Positions 19,126-28,276 of a stretch of DNA of 64,000 nt are shown in pieces. Every line of letters begins with the position of its first letter. Position 1 is the stretch's first letter. The notes beneath the pieces are model-generated. The model searched no databases, had not been told where the DNA came from, and saw nothing but the letters and a program-made list of their open reading frames with translations. A program made the position numbers and the translations under genes. Source of the stretch: Candidatus Fermentithermobacillaceae bacterium (GTDB taxonomy: Bacteria > Bacillota > Sulfobacillia > Fermentithermobacillales > Fermentithermobacillaceae); the NCBI GenBank assembly GCA_012842685.1, contig DUSI01000032.1, positions 54,488-118,487 on the forward strand. Direction: 5' to 3'.

Positions 19126-19395
19126 CTAGCCTCTCAATCCGAGTTTCTCCACAATAGCCCGATAACGTGCTGGGTCGGTGCGGCTCAGGTAGTTAAGCAG
19201 GCCGCGACGCTGGCCGACCATCTTGAGCAGCCCGCGCCTCGAGTGGTGGTCTTTCTTGTGCACCTTGAGGTGCTCAGTGAGGTAATTGATCCTCTCGGTG
19301 AGGAGAGCGATCTGGACCTCGGGCGAACCCGTGTCAGTTTCGTGGATCCTGTACTGCTCGATAATGCTCTTCTTGCGATCTGCCTGCAGTGTCAA
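19126..19395 (-). CDS. rpsO: 30S ribosomal protein S15
   Basis: An 89-residue protein, exactly the normal S15 length, with the conserved [19 protein letters not shown] segment and [19 protein letters not shown]15 binds 16S rRNA helices 20-22 early in 30S assembly. The start is a TTG at 19395, with GGAGGTG six bases upstream. A longer open frame reaching 19551 would add residues no S15 has. It sits between ribF and pnp. Confidence 0.97.
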   Translation of the reverse strand: MTLQADRKKSIIEQYRIHETDTGSPEVQIALLTERINYLTEHLKVHKKDHHSRRGLLKMVGQRRGLLNYLSRTDPARYRAIVEKLGLRG

Positions 19396-19465
19396 GTGAG
19401 GCACCTCCATTGGATCGAATATGCCTTGAGCCAAGTGACACGCCGGAGGCGCGTGAAACCTAGCC

Positions 19466-20491
19466 TCAAGGTAGATTTGTCTGGAGAATTCTATCATAGC
19501 CCCCGGGCAGTGTAAACGAATGTTCCTTGAGCCAAGCCCCTCCGGGCTCAATACGTGACTCCAGGAAAGCTATGTCTCTCAGCACCTCGTCCCTTAGAGA
19601 GGATGCGTCGGGGAAACGCCGTTCATCCCTTATACGCTCCAAAAAGAGGACCTGCATATTGCTTCCGTAGAGGCTTCCATGGAAGCCTGGGATATGGCAT
19701 TCGACCCTCACTTCCTGCCCGTTGAAAGTGGGACGGGTTCCGACGTTGACGACGGAAGGAAGCATATCCAAGGTCTCTTCCCGGAGAAACCGGGCATAAG
19801 CCGCGTAAACTCCGTTCGCCGGGACCAGCTTGTCTTCCGGTGCCGAGACGTTGGACGTCGGGATACCCAAGAGGCGTCCCCTTCCGTCCCCATGGGTCAC
19901 CCGTCCGGTCAAGCAATAAGGCCTCCCCAGGAGCCTGGCCGCGCGAGAGACGTCGCCCCTTTCCAGGGCGTCCCTTATCTTGGTGCTGGAGACTATCTCG
20001 CCTCCGGCTTCGCAGGGCGGGACCACGGTGACGCCGAAGCCCATTTCCTCGCCCCAGCGGGCGAGGTCCTTCGCGGTACCGCTACCCTTATGGCCAAACG
20101 TGAAGTTGAAGCCGCATACCACGTGCCGGGCCCTCACCCGTCCAACAAGGTACTCGGCGACAAATTCGAAAGGCCCCGTGGACGCAAGCTTCGGGGTGAA
20201 CTCCACTACCAGGAAATACTCGGCACCGAAGTCCTCGGCCAGGAGAACTTTTTCATGGAGGGGCGTGAGGAGCTTCTCGTGGCCTCCTGAATTGCCGGTC
20301 AAAGTGCGTGGGTGGGGATGGAAAGTCATGAGCAGGACCGGATACCCCATCTCCGCGCTCAGCCGCCGGGCTTCGGCAAGGAGGGCCTGGTGTCCGAGGT
20401 GAAACCCGTCGAATACTCCGATAGCCGCCACGACTCCTTCGGGAGAGAGTGCCCTGTCAAGTTCTCCGTCGCGCATTACGAGAAGTTCCAC
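19466..20491 (-). CDS. ribF: Bifunctional riboflavin kinase / FAD synthetase
   Basis: A 341-residue enzyme making FMN from riboflavin and then FAD. The N-terminal nucleotidyltransferase domain shows [14 protein letters not shown] and the TFHPHPRTL block. The C-terminal kinase domain begins near residue 185 ([21 protein letters not shown]...PTSN). The last ~20 residues are unconserved. The start is GTG at 20491, 14 bases after the truB stop; the ribosome site is weak and translation may depend on truB. No FMN riboswitch is needed or seen in this operon position. Confidence 0.95.
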   Translation of the reverse strand: MELLVMRDGELDRALSPEGVVAAIGVFDGFHLGHQALLAEARRLSAEMGYPVLLMTFHPHPRTLTGNSGGHEKLLTPLHEKVLLAEDFGAEYFLVVEFTPKLASTGPFEFVAEYLVGRVRARHVVCGFNFTFGHKGSGTAKDLARWGEEMGFGVTVVPPCEAGGEIVSSTKIRDALERGDVSRAARLLGRPYCLTGRVTHGDGRGRLLGIPTSNVSAPEDKLVPANGVYAAYARFLREETLDMLPSVVNVGTRPTFNGQEVRVECHIPGFHGSLYGSNMQVLFLERIRDERRFPDASSLRDEVLRDIAFLESRIEPGGAWLKEHSFTLPGGYDRILQTNLP

Positions 20492-20505
20492 GTCTACACC
20501 GTCTT

Positions 20506-21444
20506 TCAGACCGATCTTGTTTCTCTGTACAGCACTTTTTCGTAGGATACCTTGCCCCTATCATCGGGACGCACCACGGCGACTATTTTAGTCTCAAAAC
20601 CGTTCTCCGGCGATAGGACCATGACCGTTTTTCCGCATAGGGAATCGGGGATGCCGCCTTGGAAGTCAGACTCTCCAAGGGGCGCTCCGTTCGCGATCTT
20701 CCCGAGCGCCGCGGGAAGCACCCGAACCAGAGGATACACGCCGGGCAGGACGCCAAGGGGATCCGAGAAAACACGCTTCTTTCCTTCCCTCGCCACCAGC
20801 TCCTGGATCTCTCCCAGCGTGAGGGCGTCCTTCATCTCAAACCTGCCGCTCCTGGAACGAAGGAGGTAAGACACTGCCGCTCCGCAGCCCAAGTCGTCCC
20901 CAAGGGACTCGGCGATGGACCTCACGTAGGTGCCTTTCCCCACCGTCATGTCGAAAAGCCCCCTCGGGTGCCTGCCTTCTTTCCAGGCCACGAGAGAGAG
21001 GCTGTGGACCAAAACTTCCCGTGCCTTGCGGGGAGGCATGACGCCTTTCCTCGCGAGGTCGACCATCCTCACTCCGCCGACTTTGAGCGCGGAGTATGCC
21101 GGAGGCACTTGCTTAATCCGGCCACGGTAGGCGCCGAGGAGCGCCTCGACCTTTTCCCTCGTTACGTAGGAAGCGTCTACCTCGGACTCTACCTTTCCGT
21201 CCGTATCTCCCGTGTCTGTCCTGAGGCCGAAGGTAAACTCGGCGAGGTAACGCTTGTCCTCAACCATGAAGTACTCGGCGAGGCGTCTGTAAGACCCAAC
21301 CACAAGAGGCAAGACGCCGACCGCCAGAGGGTCCAGGGTCCCCAGGTGGCCGACACCGTCTTCGCGAAGAATTCTTCTCACAGCGGCGACCACATCGTGG
21401 GACGTTTTGCCGCGAGGTTTGAGCACGTTCAGGAATCCGTCCAT
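20506..21444 (-). CDS. truB: tRNA pseudouridine-55 synthase
   Basis: A 312-residue synthase that makes pseudouridine 55 in the T-loop of tRNAs. It begins MDGFLNVLKPRGKTSHDVV, with the catalytic aspartate in the motif HLGTLDPLAVGVLPL. The later KGTYVRSIAESLG segment and a C-terminal PUA-like part are present. ATG start at 21444, overlapping the 3' end of nrnA by 16 bases. The rbfA-nrnA-truB-ribF-rpsO order is typical of Bacillota. Confidence 0.97.
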   Translation of the reverse strand: MDGFLNVLKPRGKTSHDVVAAVRRILREDGVGHLGTLDPLAVGVLPLVVGSYRRLAEYFMVEDKRYLAEFTFGLRTDTGDTDGKVESEVDASYVTREKVEALLGAYRGRIKQVPPAYSALKVGGVRMVDLARKGVMPPRKAREVLVHSLSLVAWKEGRHPRGLFDMTVGKGTYVRSIAESLGDDLGCGAAVSYLLRSRSGRFEMKDALTLGEIQELVAREGKKRVFSDPLGVLPGVYPLVRVLPAALGKIANGAPLGESDFQGGIPDSLCGKTVMVLSPENGFETKIVAVVRPDDRGKVSYEKVLYRETRSV

Positions 21445-22436
21445 ACGTCCAGCTCGTCCAAGATGGCCAGGACTTTCTGGGTAACTTCCTCGAGAGTGCC
21501 TTTCACGTAGGCGCCCGCGGCCCGCGGGTGCCCGCCGCCTCCGAGTTTCACGGCCACCTTCGAGACGTCCACCTTCAAGCGAGACCTGAAGCTGACGTGG
21601 AAGCCGCTGCCGTCCTCCATCTCACGGAAAAGCAAGGAAACCTCCACGCCCGATATTGAGCGCGGGTAACTTATTATGCCTTCCGTGTCGTCGGGGGAAG
21701 CCCCGGCTTGGGCCATCATCTCCCGGGTCACGGCGACGGTGGCCAGCTTACCGCCCCGGTGAAGTTTCAGCGTCCCGAGGGCTTTCGCGAGGAGCAGGAC
21801 CGACGAAACGGTGCGTGTCTCAAAAACCTGCTCAGCGACTTCCCACGGGCTCGCCCCATACCCGACAAGCGCGCCGGCTATCTCGAATGTCTCTGCCGTG
21901 GTGTTCTGGTACCTGAACCCGCCGGTGTCGGTGGCTATCGCTGCGTAGAGGCAGGTGGCGATCTCTTTGGTTATGGGAACCCGCATGTAAAGCAAGAGCC
22001 TGTAGACGATCTCCCCGGTAGCCGCGGCCTCAGGGACCACGAGGCTAAGGTCCCCGAAACCCGTGTTGGACACGTGGTGGTCGATGTTTATCCAGATGGT
22101 GTCTCGCGCGAGCTCGATGGCCCGCCCGGTCCTCTCAGGATCGGTGCAGTCGATGAATATGGCGACTTCGGCCTTGTAGTCTTCAGGCGCAATGTACTGG
22201 GACCGGGTGTGGAACTCCCTACCCGGGAGGAAGTCGTACACGGCCGGATGAGGGTCCTCGGATACGAGGAGGGCCTGCTTCCCCAGGCCCCTCAAGGCCT
22301 GCACGAGAGCAAGCCCTGAACCTATGCAGTCGCCGTCGGGCTTGTGGTGTTCGAGGAGCACGAAACTCCGGTGCTCTTCAATAACCCTTCTTATCTCGGA
22401 AAGCCGTTCTTCGACCAAGGGCGGCGACGAATTCAC
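21429..22436 (-). CDS. nrnA: DHH-family bifunctional oligoribonuclease / pAp phosphatase
   Basis: A 335-residue DHH/DHHA1 phosphoesterase that degrades short oligoribonucleotides and dephosphorylates 3',5'-pAp. The motifs are HKPDGDCIGS (near 30), a metal-binding FIDCTDPERTGR, NIDHHVSN containing DHH, and in the DHHA1 domain GGGGHPRAAGAYV. The start is GTG at 22436 in a GTGA overlap with the rbfA stop, with GAGGAAGGGG upstream. In this operon it would finish the turnover of mRNA fragments left by PNPase and RNase J. Confidence 0.93.
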   Translation of the reverse strand: MNSSPPLVEERLSEIRRVIEEHRSFVLLEHHKPDGDCIGSGLALVQALRGLGKQALLVSEDPHPAVYDFLPGREFHTRSQYIAPEDYKAEVAIFIDCTDPERTGRAIELARDTIWINIDHHVSNTGFGDLSLVVPEAAATGEIVYRLLLYMRVPITKEIATCLYAAIATDTGGFRYQNTTAETFEIAGALVGYGASPWEVAEQVFETRTVSSVLLLAKALGTLKLHRGGKLATVAVTREMMAQAGASPDDTEGIISYPRSISGVEVSLLFREMEDGSGFHVSFRSRLKVDVSKVAVKLGGGGHPRAAGAYVKGTLEEVTQKVLAILDELDVWTDS

Positions 22437-22792
22437 CGCTTTTCCCCTTCCTCGCTCCTCTTTATCTCATCCAGCAGTTTCGACACCCGGATGCTGTGCT
22501 CTATGCCTTCATCGAGGACAAACTGGACCTCAGGGGTGTGCCGTATCCCCAGGGCCTTGCCCACTTCAGACCTGATGAGCCCCTGGGCGCTCGTGAGACC
22601 TTCCATGGTCCGCTCTTTGTCTTCCTGAGACCCAAACACGCTCACGTATACTTTGGCGAGGGACAAGTCTTTGGTCACTTCAACCTTAACCACGCTGGTA
22701 AACCCTATCCGCGGGTCCTTTATCCTCGTCGAGAGGAGGTCGGAGACAACCTCCCTGACGACTGCGGCAACTCTTTCCTGTCTCTGTGACAC
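22433..22792 (-). CDS. rbfA: 30S ribosome-binding factor A
   Basis: A 119-residue KH-fold protein needed for late 16S rRNA maturation. It shows the conserved STRIKDPRIGFTSVVKVEV and DLSLAKVYVSVFG segments and a C-terminal VQFVLDEGIEHSIRVSKLL. GTG at 22792 is chosen because GGGGTGG lies five bases upstream and the protein then starts MSQRQERV, as relatives do. An in-frame GTG at 22801 is possible. It follows infB in the usual order. Confidence 0.94.
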   Translation of the reverse strand: MSQRQERVAAVVREVVSDLLSTRIKDPRIGFTSVVKVEVTKDLSLAKVYVSVFGSQEDKERTMEGLTSAQGLIRSEVGKALGIRHTPEVQFVLDEGIEHSIRVSKLLDEIKRSEEGEKR

Positions 22793-22819
22793 AAATACCA
22801 CCCCGCTTCGATACTTATC

Positions 22820-25156
22820 CTAGGTACGCGGGACTTCCCTCACTGTGAAGACCTCGATCACATCTCCGGGCTTTATGTCCTGGAACCTCTCGAGGCCGAT
22901 CCCGCACTCGTAACCGGCGCTCACTTCCGCTACGTCATCCTTGAACCTGCGCAGGGAAGCCATCTTTCCTTCGTAAACGATGGAGCCGTCCCTTACGAGC
23001 CTCACGGAACCCTGGCGGGTGACCTTGCCCTCCAGGACATAGCAACCGGCGACGGTGCCGACCTTAGGCACGTGGAATGTCTGCCTGACTTCGGCCCTTC
23101 CGAGGAGGACCTCTTCGGTCTTGGGCTTGAGAAGCCCTTTGACCATCGCGTCCACATCGTCCAAGAGATCATATATCACGCGGTATGTGTGGATCTCTAT
23201 CCCCAGCTCCTCGGCGAGGTTCCTGGCGCCCGGCTCAGGACGCACGTTGAACCCTAGAATCCTCGCGTTGCCCGACGCTTTGGCGAGCATGACATCGGAC
23301 TCGATGACCGGCCCAACTCCCGAGTGGATTATCTGGAGCCTGACTTCGTCGCTCTTTATCTTCCCGAGGGCCTGCAAGATGGCTTCTAGAGAGCCCTGCA
23401 CGTCGCTCTTTACGATGACCGAGAACTCTGTCTTTTCCCCTTCCTCCTGGCGCTTGAAGAGCTGCTCCAAAGTCATGGTGTGGGTGGACTCGAGCTCCTG
23501 GGCCCTCCTGGCCTCTTTCCTCTTCTCGCTTACCTCTCGGGCGATCTTTTCGTCATCCACGACCAGGAACATATCCCCGGCCTGAGGCACTTCTTCCAGA
23601 CCGATGATCTCCACCGGAGTCGCAGGGGTGGCCTTTTTCACCGGCTTCCCTCGAGAATCGAACATCGCGCGTATGCGGCCCCAGGTGGTGTCGGTGATGA
23701 TCACGTCGCCCACCTTGAGGACGCCCGACCTTATGATAGCCGTGGCTACCGGGCCCCGGCCTTTGTCCATCTGGGACTCGATGATATAGCCCCGGCCTTT
23801 CCTGGTGGGGTCGGTCTTGAGCTCCTGGAGCTCGGCTACCAAGACGATCATCTCCAGGAGGTCATCCACGCCTTCCCCGGTCTTGGCGGAGACGGGCACC
23901 ACGACGGTGTCGCCACCCCATTCTTCGGGGACGAGGCCCAGTTCCGAAAGCTGTTGCTTGACCCTGTCGGGCCTAATCCCGGGCTTATCCATCTTGTTGA
24001 GGGCGACGACTATGGGTACGCCCGCGGCCTTGGCGTGGTTTATGGCCTCCACGGTCTGAGGCATGACGCCGTCATCGGCGGCCACCACGAGCACAGCCAC
24101 GTCGGTGACTTTCGCGCCCCTCGCCCTCATGGCGGTGAATGCCTCGTGGCCGGGAGTGTCGAGGAAGATTATCTTGTTTCCTTCGTGTTCAACCACGGAG
24201 GCTCCGATGTGCTGGGTTATGCCGCCGGCTTCCTTGGCGGTTACATTGGTATGCCTTATCGCGTCAAGCAGGGAGGTCTTCCCGTGGTCGACATGACCCA
24301 TGACCGTGACAACCGGAGGACGCGGGACCGAGACCTCGGGGTCGTCTTCTTTCTGGAGCTCGCCGGCGATTATCTCTTCGAGGGTTTTCTCGGGCTCCTT
24401 GATGGTCACCACGCAGCCCAGTTTCTCGGCGATCTTGGCGGCCACTTCGAGGGGGACGTTCTGGTTTATGTTGAGCATGAGCCCGGCGCTCATGAGCGCC
24501 CTGAGGATGCTGGTGGCGGGGACTCCAACCAGGCTGGAGAGCTCACGGACCGAGATGGGTCCCTGGAGGGTCACCCTGCGGGCGCCCGGCTTCTCGCCGC
24601 CCGGGTACTGGGAAGCCCGTCTGGCCTGGCCTCTTTCGTCCTGCCCCGGGTGCCTGCCCCTTTGCTGGGACTGAACGGGAGCGTCGGCGCGCCTCTGGGG
24701 CCCGGACGCCTGAGCTGGCTCCTGACCTCTCCCGTACTGCTGCTTCACCTGAGAGGCCTGGTGCTGCTGCTTCCCTTGAGAAGCCTGGGGCGGCTGCTTC
24801 GCCTGAGAGGTCTGGGGCAGCTGCTTTGATTGAGAAGTCTGCGGCCCCTGGGGCGATTGGGCCTGCCTTGGTTCCTTGCTCCCTGGCCCGCCTCCCGCCT
24901 GTCTCGGCGGGTTGGCCGGCTGTGAGGAAGGCCGGGACTTGGCCTTGGACTTGGATTGAGTCTGGGATTGAGTCTGAGACTGGGTCGGCGCCCGGGCTAC
25001 GGTGAGCTTCTTCTTAACCGCCTCTGCGGCCTCATCTGGCAGCGCGGCCATGTGGTTTTTCACGCTTATGCCCATCTCGCTCAGGGCATTCATCACATCC
25101 CTCGAATCTACGCCGAGGTCTCTTGCTATCTCATAGACACGGATGCGGTTCGTCAT
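22820..25156 (-). CDS. infB: Translation initiation factor IF-2
   Basis: A 778-residue IF-2. An N-terminal IF2-N domain ([19 protein letters not shown]) is followed by a low-complexity linker of about 130 residues rich in Gln, Ser, Pro and Lys. It includes four 9-residue repeats at 105-140 (consensus P-Q-T/A-S-Q-x-K-Q-x). A second IF2-N domain precedes the G domain: G1 GHVDHGKT at 287-294, DTPGHE and NKMD. Domains II-IV complete the protein. ATG at 25156 with GGAGGTGA upstream. It places initiator tRNA on the 30S subunit. The linker is unusually repetitive; the rest is normal. Confidence 0.98.
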   Translation of the reverse strand: MTNRIRVYEIARDLGVDSRDVMNALSEMGISVKNHMAALPDEAAEAVKKKLTVARAPTQSQTQSQTQSKSKAKSRPSSQPANPPRQAGGGPGSKEPRQAQSPQGPQTSQSKQLPQTSQAKQPPQASQGKQQHQASQVKQQYGRGQEPAQASGPQRRADAPVQSQQRGRHPGQDERGQARRASQYPGGEKPGARRVTLQGPISVRELSSLVGVPATSILRALMSAGLMLNINQNVPLEVAAKIAEKLGCVVTIKEPEKTLEEIIAGELQKEDDPEVSVPRPPVVTVMGHVDHGKTSLLDAIRHTNVTAKEAGGITQHIGASVVEHEGNKIIFLDTPGHEAFTAMRARGAKVTDVAVLVVAADDGVMPQTVEAINHAKAAGVPIVVALNKMDKPGIRPDRVKQQLSELGLVPEEWGGDTVVVPVSAKTGEGVDDLLEMIVLVAELQELKTDPTRKGRGYIIESQMDKGRGPVATAIIRSGVLKVGDVIITDTTWGRIRAMFDSRGKPVKKATPATPVEIIGLEEVPQAGDMFLVVDDEKIAREVSEKRKEARRAQELESTHTMTLEQLFKRQEEGEKTEFSVIVKSDVQGSLEAILQALGKIKSDEVRLQIIHSGVGPVIESDVMLAKASGNARILGFNVRPEPGARNLAEELGIEIHTYRVIYDLLDDVDAMVKGLLKPKTEEVLLGRAEVRQTFHVPKVGTVAGCYVLEGKVTRQGSVRLVRDGSIVYEGKMASLRRFKDDVAEVSAGYECGIGLERFQDIKPGDVIEVFTVREVPRT

Positions 25157-25163
25157 CCAGCGG

Positions 25164-25442
25164 TCACCTCCGGTTGTCGCTAATCGTCAGGATCCGCTCC
25201 CGGAGCTCCTCAAACAGAGAAGGAGGCGGAGGGACTTCCAGAGCTCTTTCCAGCCTCTTGCCTTTCCTCAGAGCCTCAAGGCAGTCGAGGTTCGGGCACA
25301 CATAGGCTCCTCTGCCGGACTTCTTGCCTGTGTCGTCTACCACAAGGTTTCCTTCGGGGGTGCGGACGATCCTTATCATTTCCCTCTTGGGTCTTATAGT
25401 CTGACAGCCCAGGCAAGTCCTCTGCGGCAGTCTTCTGGGCAT
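25164..25442 (-). CDS. ylxR: YlxR-family nucleic-acid-binding protein
   Basis: A 92-residue YlxR (DUF448) protein. It opens with RTCLGCQTIRPKREMIRIVRT and has GRGAYVCPNLDCLEAL, the family hallmarks, with four cysteines in CxxC-like positions. YlxR is a nucleoid- or RNA-associated regulator encoded between nusA and infB; it has been linked to RNase P in related bacteria. ATG at 25442 with GAGGAGGTG upstream. The L7Ae-like gene ylxQ that usually follows it is absent: infB starts seven bases downstream. Confidence 0.93.
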   Translation of the reverse strand: MPRRLPQRTCLGCQTIRPKREMIRIVRTPEGNLVVDDTGKKSGRGAYVCPNLDCLEALRKGKRLERALEVPPPPSLFEELRERILTISDNRR

Positions 25443-25538
25443 CTCTCACACCTCCTCGAGAGTTCACATACTTGCGTGTAACCTCCTCGCAGGTCTTTAG
25501 GGTCTGGCGGCGTTCCCAGACCTAAGGCGCCGTCACGT

Positions 25539-26576
25539 CTAACGGCCTTCGCGGTCCGACTTTATGTCGATCTTCAGCCCTGTTAGCTTGGCTGCCAGGC
25601 GGGCGTTCTGGCCGTCACGTCCGATGGCCAGAGAAAGCTGGTTATCGGCAACCGTCACCCTGGCTATGCGCTCGTCGGGGTTCACGTCAACCGAAATAAC
25701 TTTGGCCGGACTGAGTGCGTTCGCCACAAACACCCTGGGGTCTTCGTCCCACTCGATTATGTCGATCCTTTCGCCCCTGAGTTCCTGGCTTATCGCCTGG
25801 ACCCGGGCTCCTCTCGGCCCCACGCAAGCGCCGAGGGGGTCTACCTCGGGCAATACGGCCCTCACGGCTACTTTCGAGCGCATGCCCGCTTCCCTGGCTA
25901 TAGCCCTTATCTCAACGATCCCGTCGCGGATCTCGGGCACTTCAAGTTCAAAGAGCCTCTTCAGGAGTCCCGGATGGGTCCTAGAAAGGAATATCTGGGG
26001 CCCTTTCGGAGTTCTTTTCACTTCAAGGACATAAGCTTTGAGCCTGTCTCTTTCGTTGTACTTTTCTCCGCGCACCTGCTCTCCGGGCAGGATGAAGCCC
26101 TCCACCCGGCCCAAGTCCACAATCACTACTCCTCGCTCCACCCGTACTACCTGGCCCGTTACGACGTCGCCCTCCCTCTCGGCGAACTCTTCGTAGATCA
26201 TGCCCCGTTCTTTCTCCCGGAGCCTGGCCATGACGACTTGTTTGGCAGTCTGCGCGGCTATGCGGCCGAAGCCCTTAGCCTCCAGTTCTTCTTCTATGAC
26301 GTCTCCGACCTTGTATCCGGGACCTCTAGCCAAAGCCTCTGCCAAGGAAATCTGGGTCTTGGGGTCGCTTACCACTTCGACGACTTGCCGTCTCGCGAGC
26401 ACCTTGATGGCGCCGGTTTGGCGGTCGAAGTGCACGCGTACGTTCTCGGCGGATGTACCGGTGTGCTTCCGGTAAGCCGACAAGAGCGCGGCTTCCAGAG
26501 CCTCGATCAAGTCGTCAACCGAGATGCCCCTCTCCCGTTCCAGCTGATTGAGAGCAACAAGGACCTCTCCGTTCAC
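25539..26576 (-). CDS. nusA: Transcription termination/antitermination factor NusA
   Basis: A 345-residue NusA with the N-terminal RNA-polymerase-binding domain, an S1 domain (GDVVTGQVVRVERGVVIVDLG) and two KH domains (VGPRGARVQAI and IGRDGQNARLAA). It ends after KH2, as Gram-positive NusA does. It controls pausing and termination. The start is GTG at 26576, giving MNGEVLVALNQLERERG, with GGGAGG eight bases upstream. A longer frame to 26633 would run into rimP. The leader terminator upstream of rimP may let NusA regulate its own operon. Confidence 0.97.
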   Translation of the reverse strand: MNGEVLVALNQLERERGISVDDLIEALEAALLSAYRKHTGTSAENVRVHFDRQTGAIKVLARRQVVEVVSDPKTQISLAEALARGPGYKVGDVIEEELEAKGFGRIAAQTAKQVVMARLREKERGMIYEEFAEREGDVVTGQVVRVERGVVIVDLGRVEGFILPGEQVRGEKYNERDRLKAYVLEVKRTPKGPQIFLSRTHPGLLKRLFELEVPEIRDGIVEIRAIAREAGMRSKVAVRAVLPEVDPLGACVGPRGARVQAISQELRGERIDIIEWDEDPRVFVANALSPAKVISVDVNPDERIARVTVADNQLSLAIGRDGQNARLAAKLTGLKIDIKSDREGR

Positions 26577-26592
26577 GGCTCCCGCCTCCCCC

Positions 26593-27189
26593 TTACTCCA
26601 GCCCTCTTCTGAAATCCTCATCTCTATATACAAGTCTTACCTTACTTACATTTTTCCGGTCGAAGGCAAACAGTCTCGCGCTTTCAGCGTCTGCGCCCAC
26701 ACCTTCCAGCTTGTCACCCGACTCCTTGGCGCCGTCTTTCCCCCGCCGGGATTTCCGCGACCGTCCTTGATCCACGTCCACCTCGAGGACCACCGTCTCC
26801 TCTCCGTTGGGACCAGTCCCGAGCCCGACCAGCGTCCCCTCAAAGACCTTCTTGCCGTCTTGGGGAGAAAAGAGGCTCACCTGGCACGGCTTGCCTTTGA
26901 AGACCTCGAACTCCTTGGGACGCCTGAGAACGCGTTCGAGACCCGGCGAAGATACTTCGAGGGAATAGCTGCCTTCTATCGGGTCTAGCACGTCCAGCCT
27001 GTCGCTCAGGATGTGCTGCGCCTTCACGCAGTCGTCCAGAGTGATCCCTTCGGGCTTGTAGATTGTGGCCCTGAGCACAGTGGACCTGTTCTCGGAGAGC
27101 ATTTCCACGTCTAAGAGCTCTACCCCCGCTTCCCTCACGAGGGGCTCAAAGTCGGCGAAAAGCATGTCTTCGATCTCGCGCCTACCCAA
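26593..27189 (-). CDS. rimP: Ribosome maturation factor RimP
   Basis: A 198-residue RimP, needed for 30S assembly. Conserved blocks are VEMLSENRST, LDDCVKAQHILSDRLD and YSLEVSSPGLERVL. The C-terminal Sm-like domain carries an acidic and basic insertion (DQGRSRKSRRGKDGAKESGDK), making it about 40 residues longer than most. TTG at 27189 is favoured because GGTGATC, an exact match to the 16S rRNA tail, is properly spaced; GTG at 27198 is the alternative. It is the first gene of the operon. Confidence 0.92.
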   Translation of the reverse strand: MGRREIEDMLFADFEPLVREAGVELLDVEMLSENRSTVLRATIYKPEGITLDDCVKAQHILSDRLDVLDPIEGSYSLEVSSPGLERVLRRPKEFEVFKGKPCQVSLFSPQDGKKVFEGTLVGLGTGPNGEETVVLEVDVDQGRSRKSRRGKDGAKESGDKLEGVGADAESARLFAFDRKNVSKVRLVYRDEDFRRGLE

Positions 27190-27214
27190 GGAGATCACCC
27201 CGATAACATGAAAA

Positions 27215-27239
27215 AGTGGGTTTCGGCTTCGAACCCACT
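27215..27239 (-). terminator. Intrinsic terminator in the leader of the rimP-nusA operon
   Basis: On the minus strand AGTGGGTT pairs with AACCCACT (8 bp, nine-base loop) and is followed at once by TTTTTCATG. It lies 26 bases upstream of rimP and about 50 bases after the predicted transcription start, so it can only act as an attenuator. In Bacillus subtilis the same operon is autoregulated by NusA-dependent termination in its leader. Confidence 0.7.
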
Positions 27240-27293
27240 CCCAAAACGTCTTCTCCAGCGCTTGCGGCTAGCGACTTGCCTGCATCCGGAGTC

Positions 27294-27322
27294 AGTATAG
27301 CATACAAGGAAGAAAGCCGCAA
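27294..27322 (-). promoter_or_regulatory. Sigma-A-type promoter of the rimP-nusA-infB operon
   Basis: On the minus strand TTGCGG (27317-27322) and TATACT (27294-27299) are separated by exactly 17 bases. Start would fall near 27287, giving a leader of about 100 bases that contains the terminator hairpin. Confidence 0.6.
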
Positions 27323-27444
27323 AGGATGAATTGGATCTATCTGGCTGGCTACCATGGTCCTGGAGGGTTGCGCCCGGCGGCCTACATGACCCGGCGGGAT
27401 GCAGCGTCCCGGATATTCTCAGACAGACACGGGAGTGATCGCGC

Positions 27445-28260
27445 ATGTCCCAGAAAGGTCCGAGCAACATTCAGGAACAGCTCTTCGGTATCGGAAAGCT
27501 CTCTCAACCTGCCGGCAGCAACATAAAGCGCGTCATCGCGGTCATGAGCGGCAAGGGAGGTGTCGGGAAGTCTTCCGTATCTTGCCTCCTCGCCGCGGAA
27601 ATCGCCCGCCGGGGTTTTTCGGTGGCCCTCCTGGACGCGGACATAACGGGTCCTTCCATCCCCAAGATGCTGGGTGTGAGCGGCATCCCGGCGGTGGTTG
27701 GAGACCAGCTGGTGCCGGAGAAGTCAGTTTCCGGGATACGGGTTATGTCGCTGAACCTCCTCATGGAGCGGGAAGACGAGCCTGTAATATGGAGGGGGCC
27801 GCTCGTTGCCGCAGCGGTGAAACAGTTCTGGTCAGACGTCCTCTGGGGCGAGGTGGATTACATGGTCGTAGACCTGCCGCCGGGAACCGGCGATGTGCCT
27901 CTCACAGTGCTCCAATCCCTACCGGTGGATTCAGTCGTGATCGTCTCCACCCCTCAAGATCTCTCGGCAATGGTGGTAAAGAAGGCCGTGAATATGGCCA
28001 AGAAGATGGATGTGCCTATAGCCGGCCTGGTTGAGAACATGGGATGGTTGGTATGCCCCCATTGTGGGCAGGTGCTTGAGCCCTTCGGCCCCAAGAAAGC
28101 TGAGAAGATGGCAGCCCAGATGGAAATCGACTACCTGGGGTCGCTGCCTCTGGACCCTCTGGTGTCGGAACTGGCAGACAATGGACGCATCGAAGAGTAC
28201 AGGCCAGATACGCTGCGGGAAATCGTGGACCTGCTCCTTGAGAAGGTGAAACCGGCGTAG
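27445..28260 (+). CDS. Mrp/ApbC-family Fe-S cluster carrier ATPase
   Basis: A 271-residue P-loop ATPase of the Mrp/NBP35 family, which carries and transfers 4Fe-4S clusters to apoproteins. The deviant Walker A SGKGGVGKSSV is near residue 35, followed by DADITGPSIPKMLG and DLPPGTGD (Walker B region). The bridging cluster-binding cysteines are in VCPHCG near residue 206. There is no N-terminal DUF59 domain, so it is the short form. ATG at 27445 with GGAGTGATC upstream. It is divergent from rimP and is followed by a long repeat array rather than by a gene. Confidence 0.92.
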   Translation: MSQKGPSNIQEQLFGIGKLSQPAGSNIKRVIAVMSGKGGVGKSSVSCLLAAEIARRGFSVALLDADITGPSIPKMLGVSGIPAVVGDQLVPEKSVSGIRVMSLNLLMEREDEPVIWRGPLVAAAVKQFWSDVLWGEVDYMVVDLPPGTGDVPLTVLQSLPVDSVVIVSTPQDLSAMVVKKAVNMAKKMDVPIAGLVENMGWLVCPHCGQVLEPFGPKKAEKMAAQMEIDYLGSLPLDPLVSELADNGRIEEYRPDTLREIVDLLLEKVKPA

Positions 28261-28276
28261 GCGTCGCACCGGCCGG

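Noticed and set aside
23480..24829. A 449-codon open frame on the plus strand
   Set aside because: It is antisense to infB, has no ribosome site and its residue pattern (His/Asp/Gly-rich) is that of a GC-rich reverse-strand shadow.
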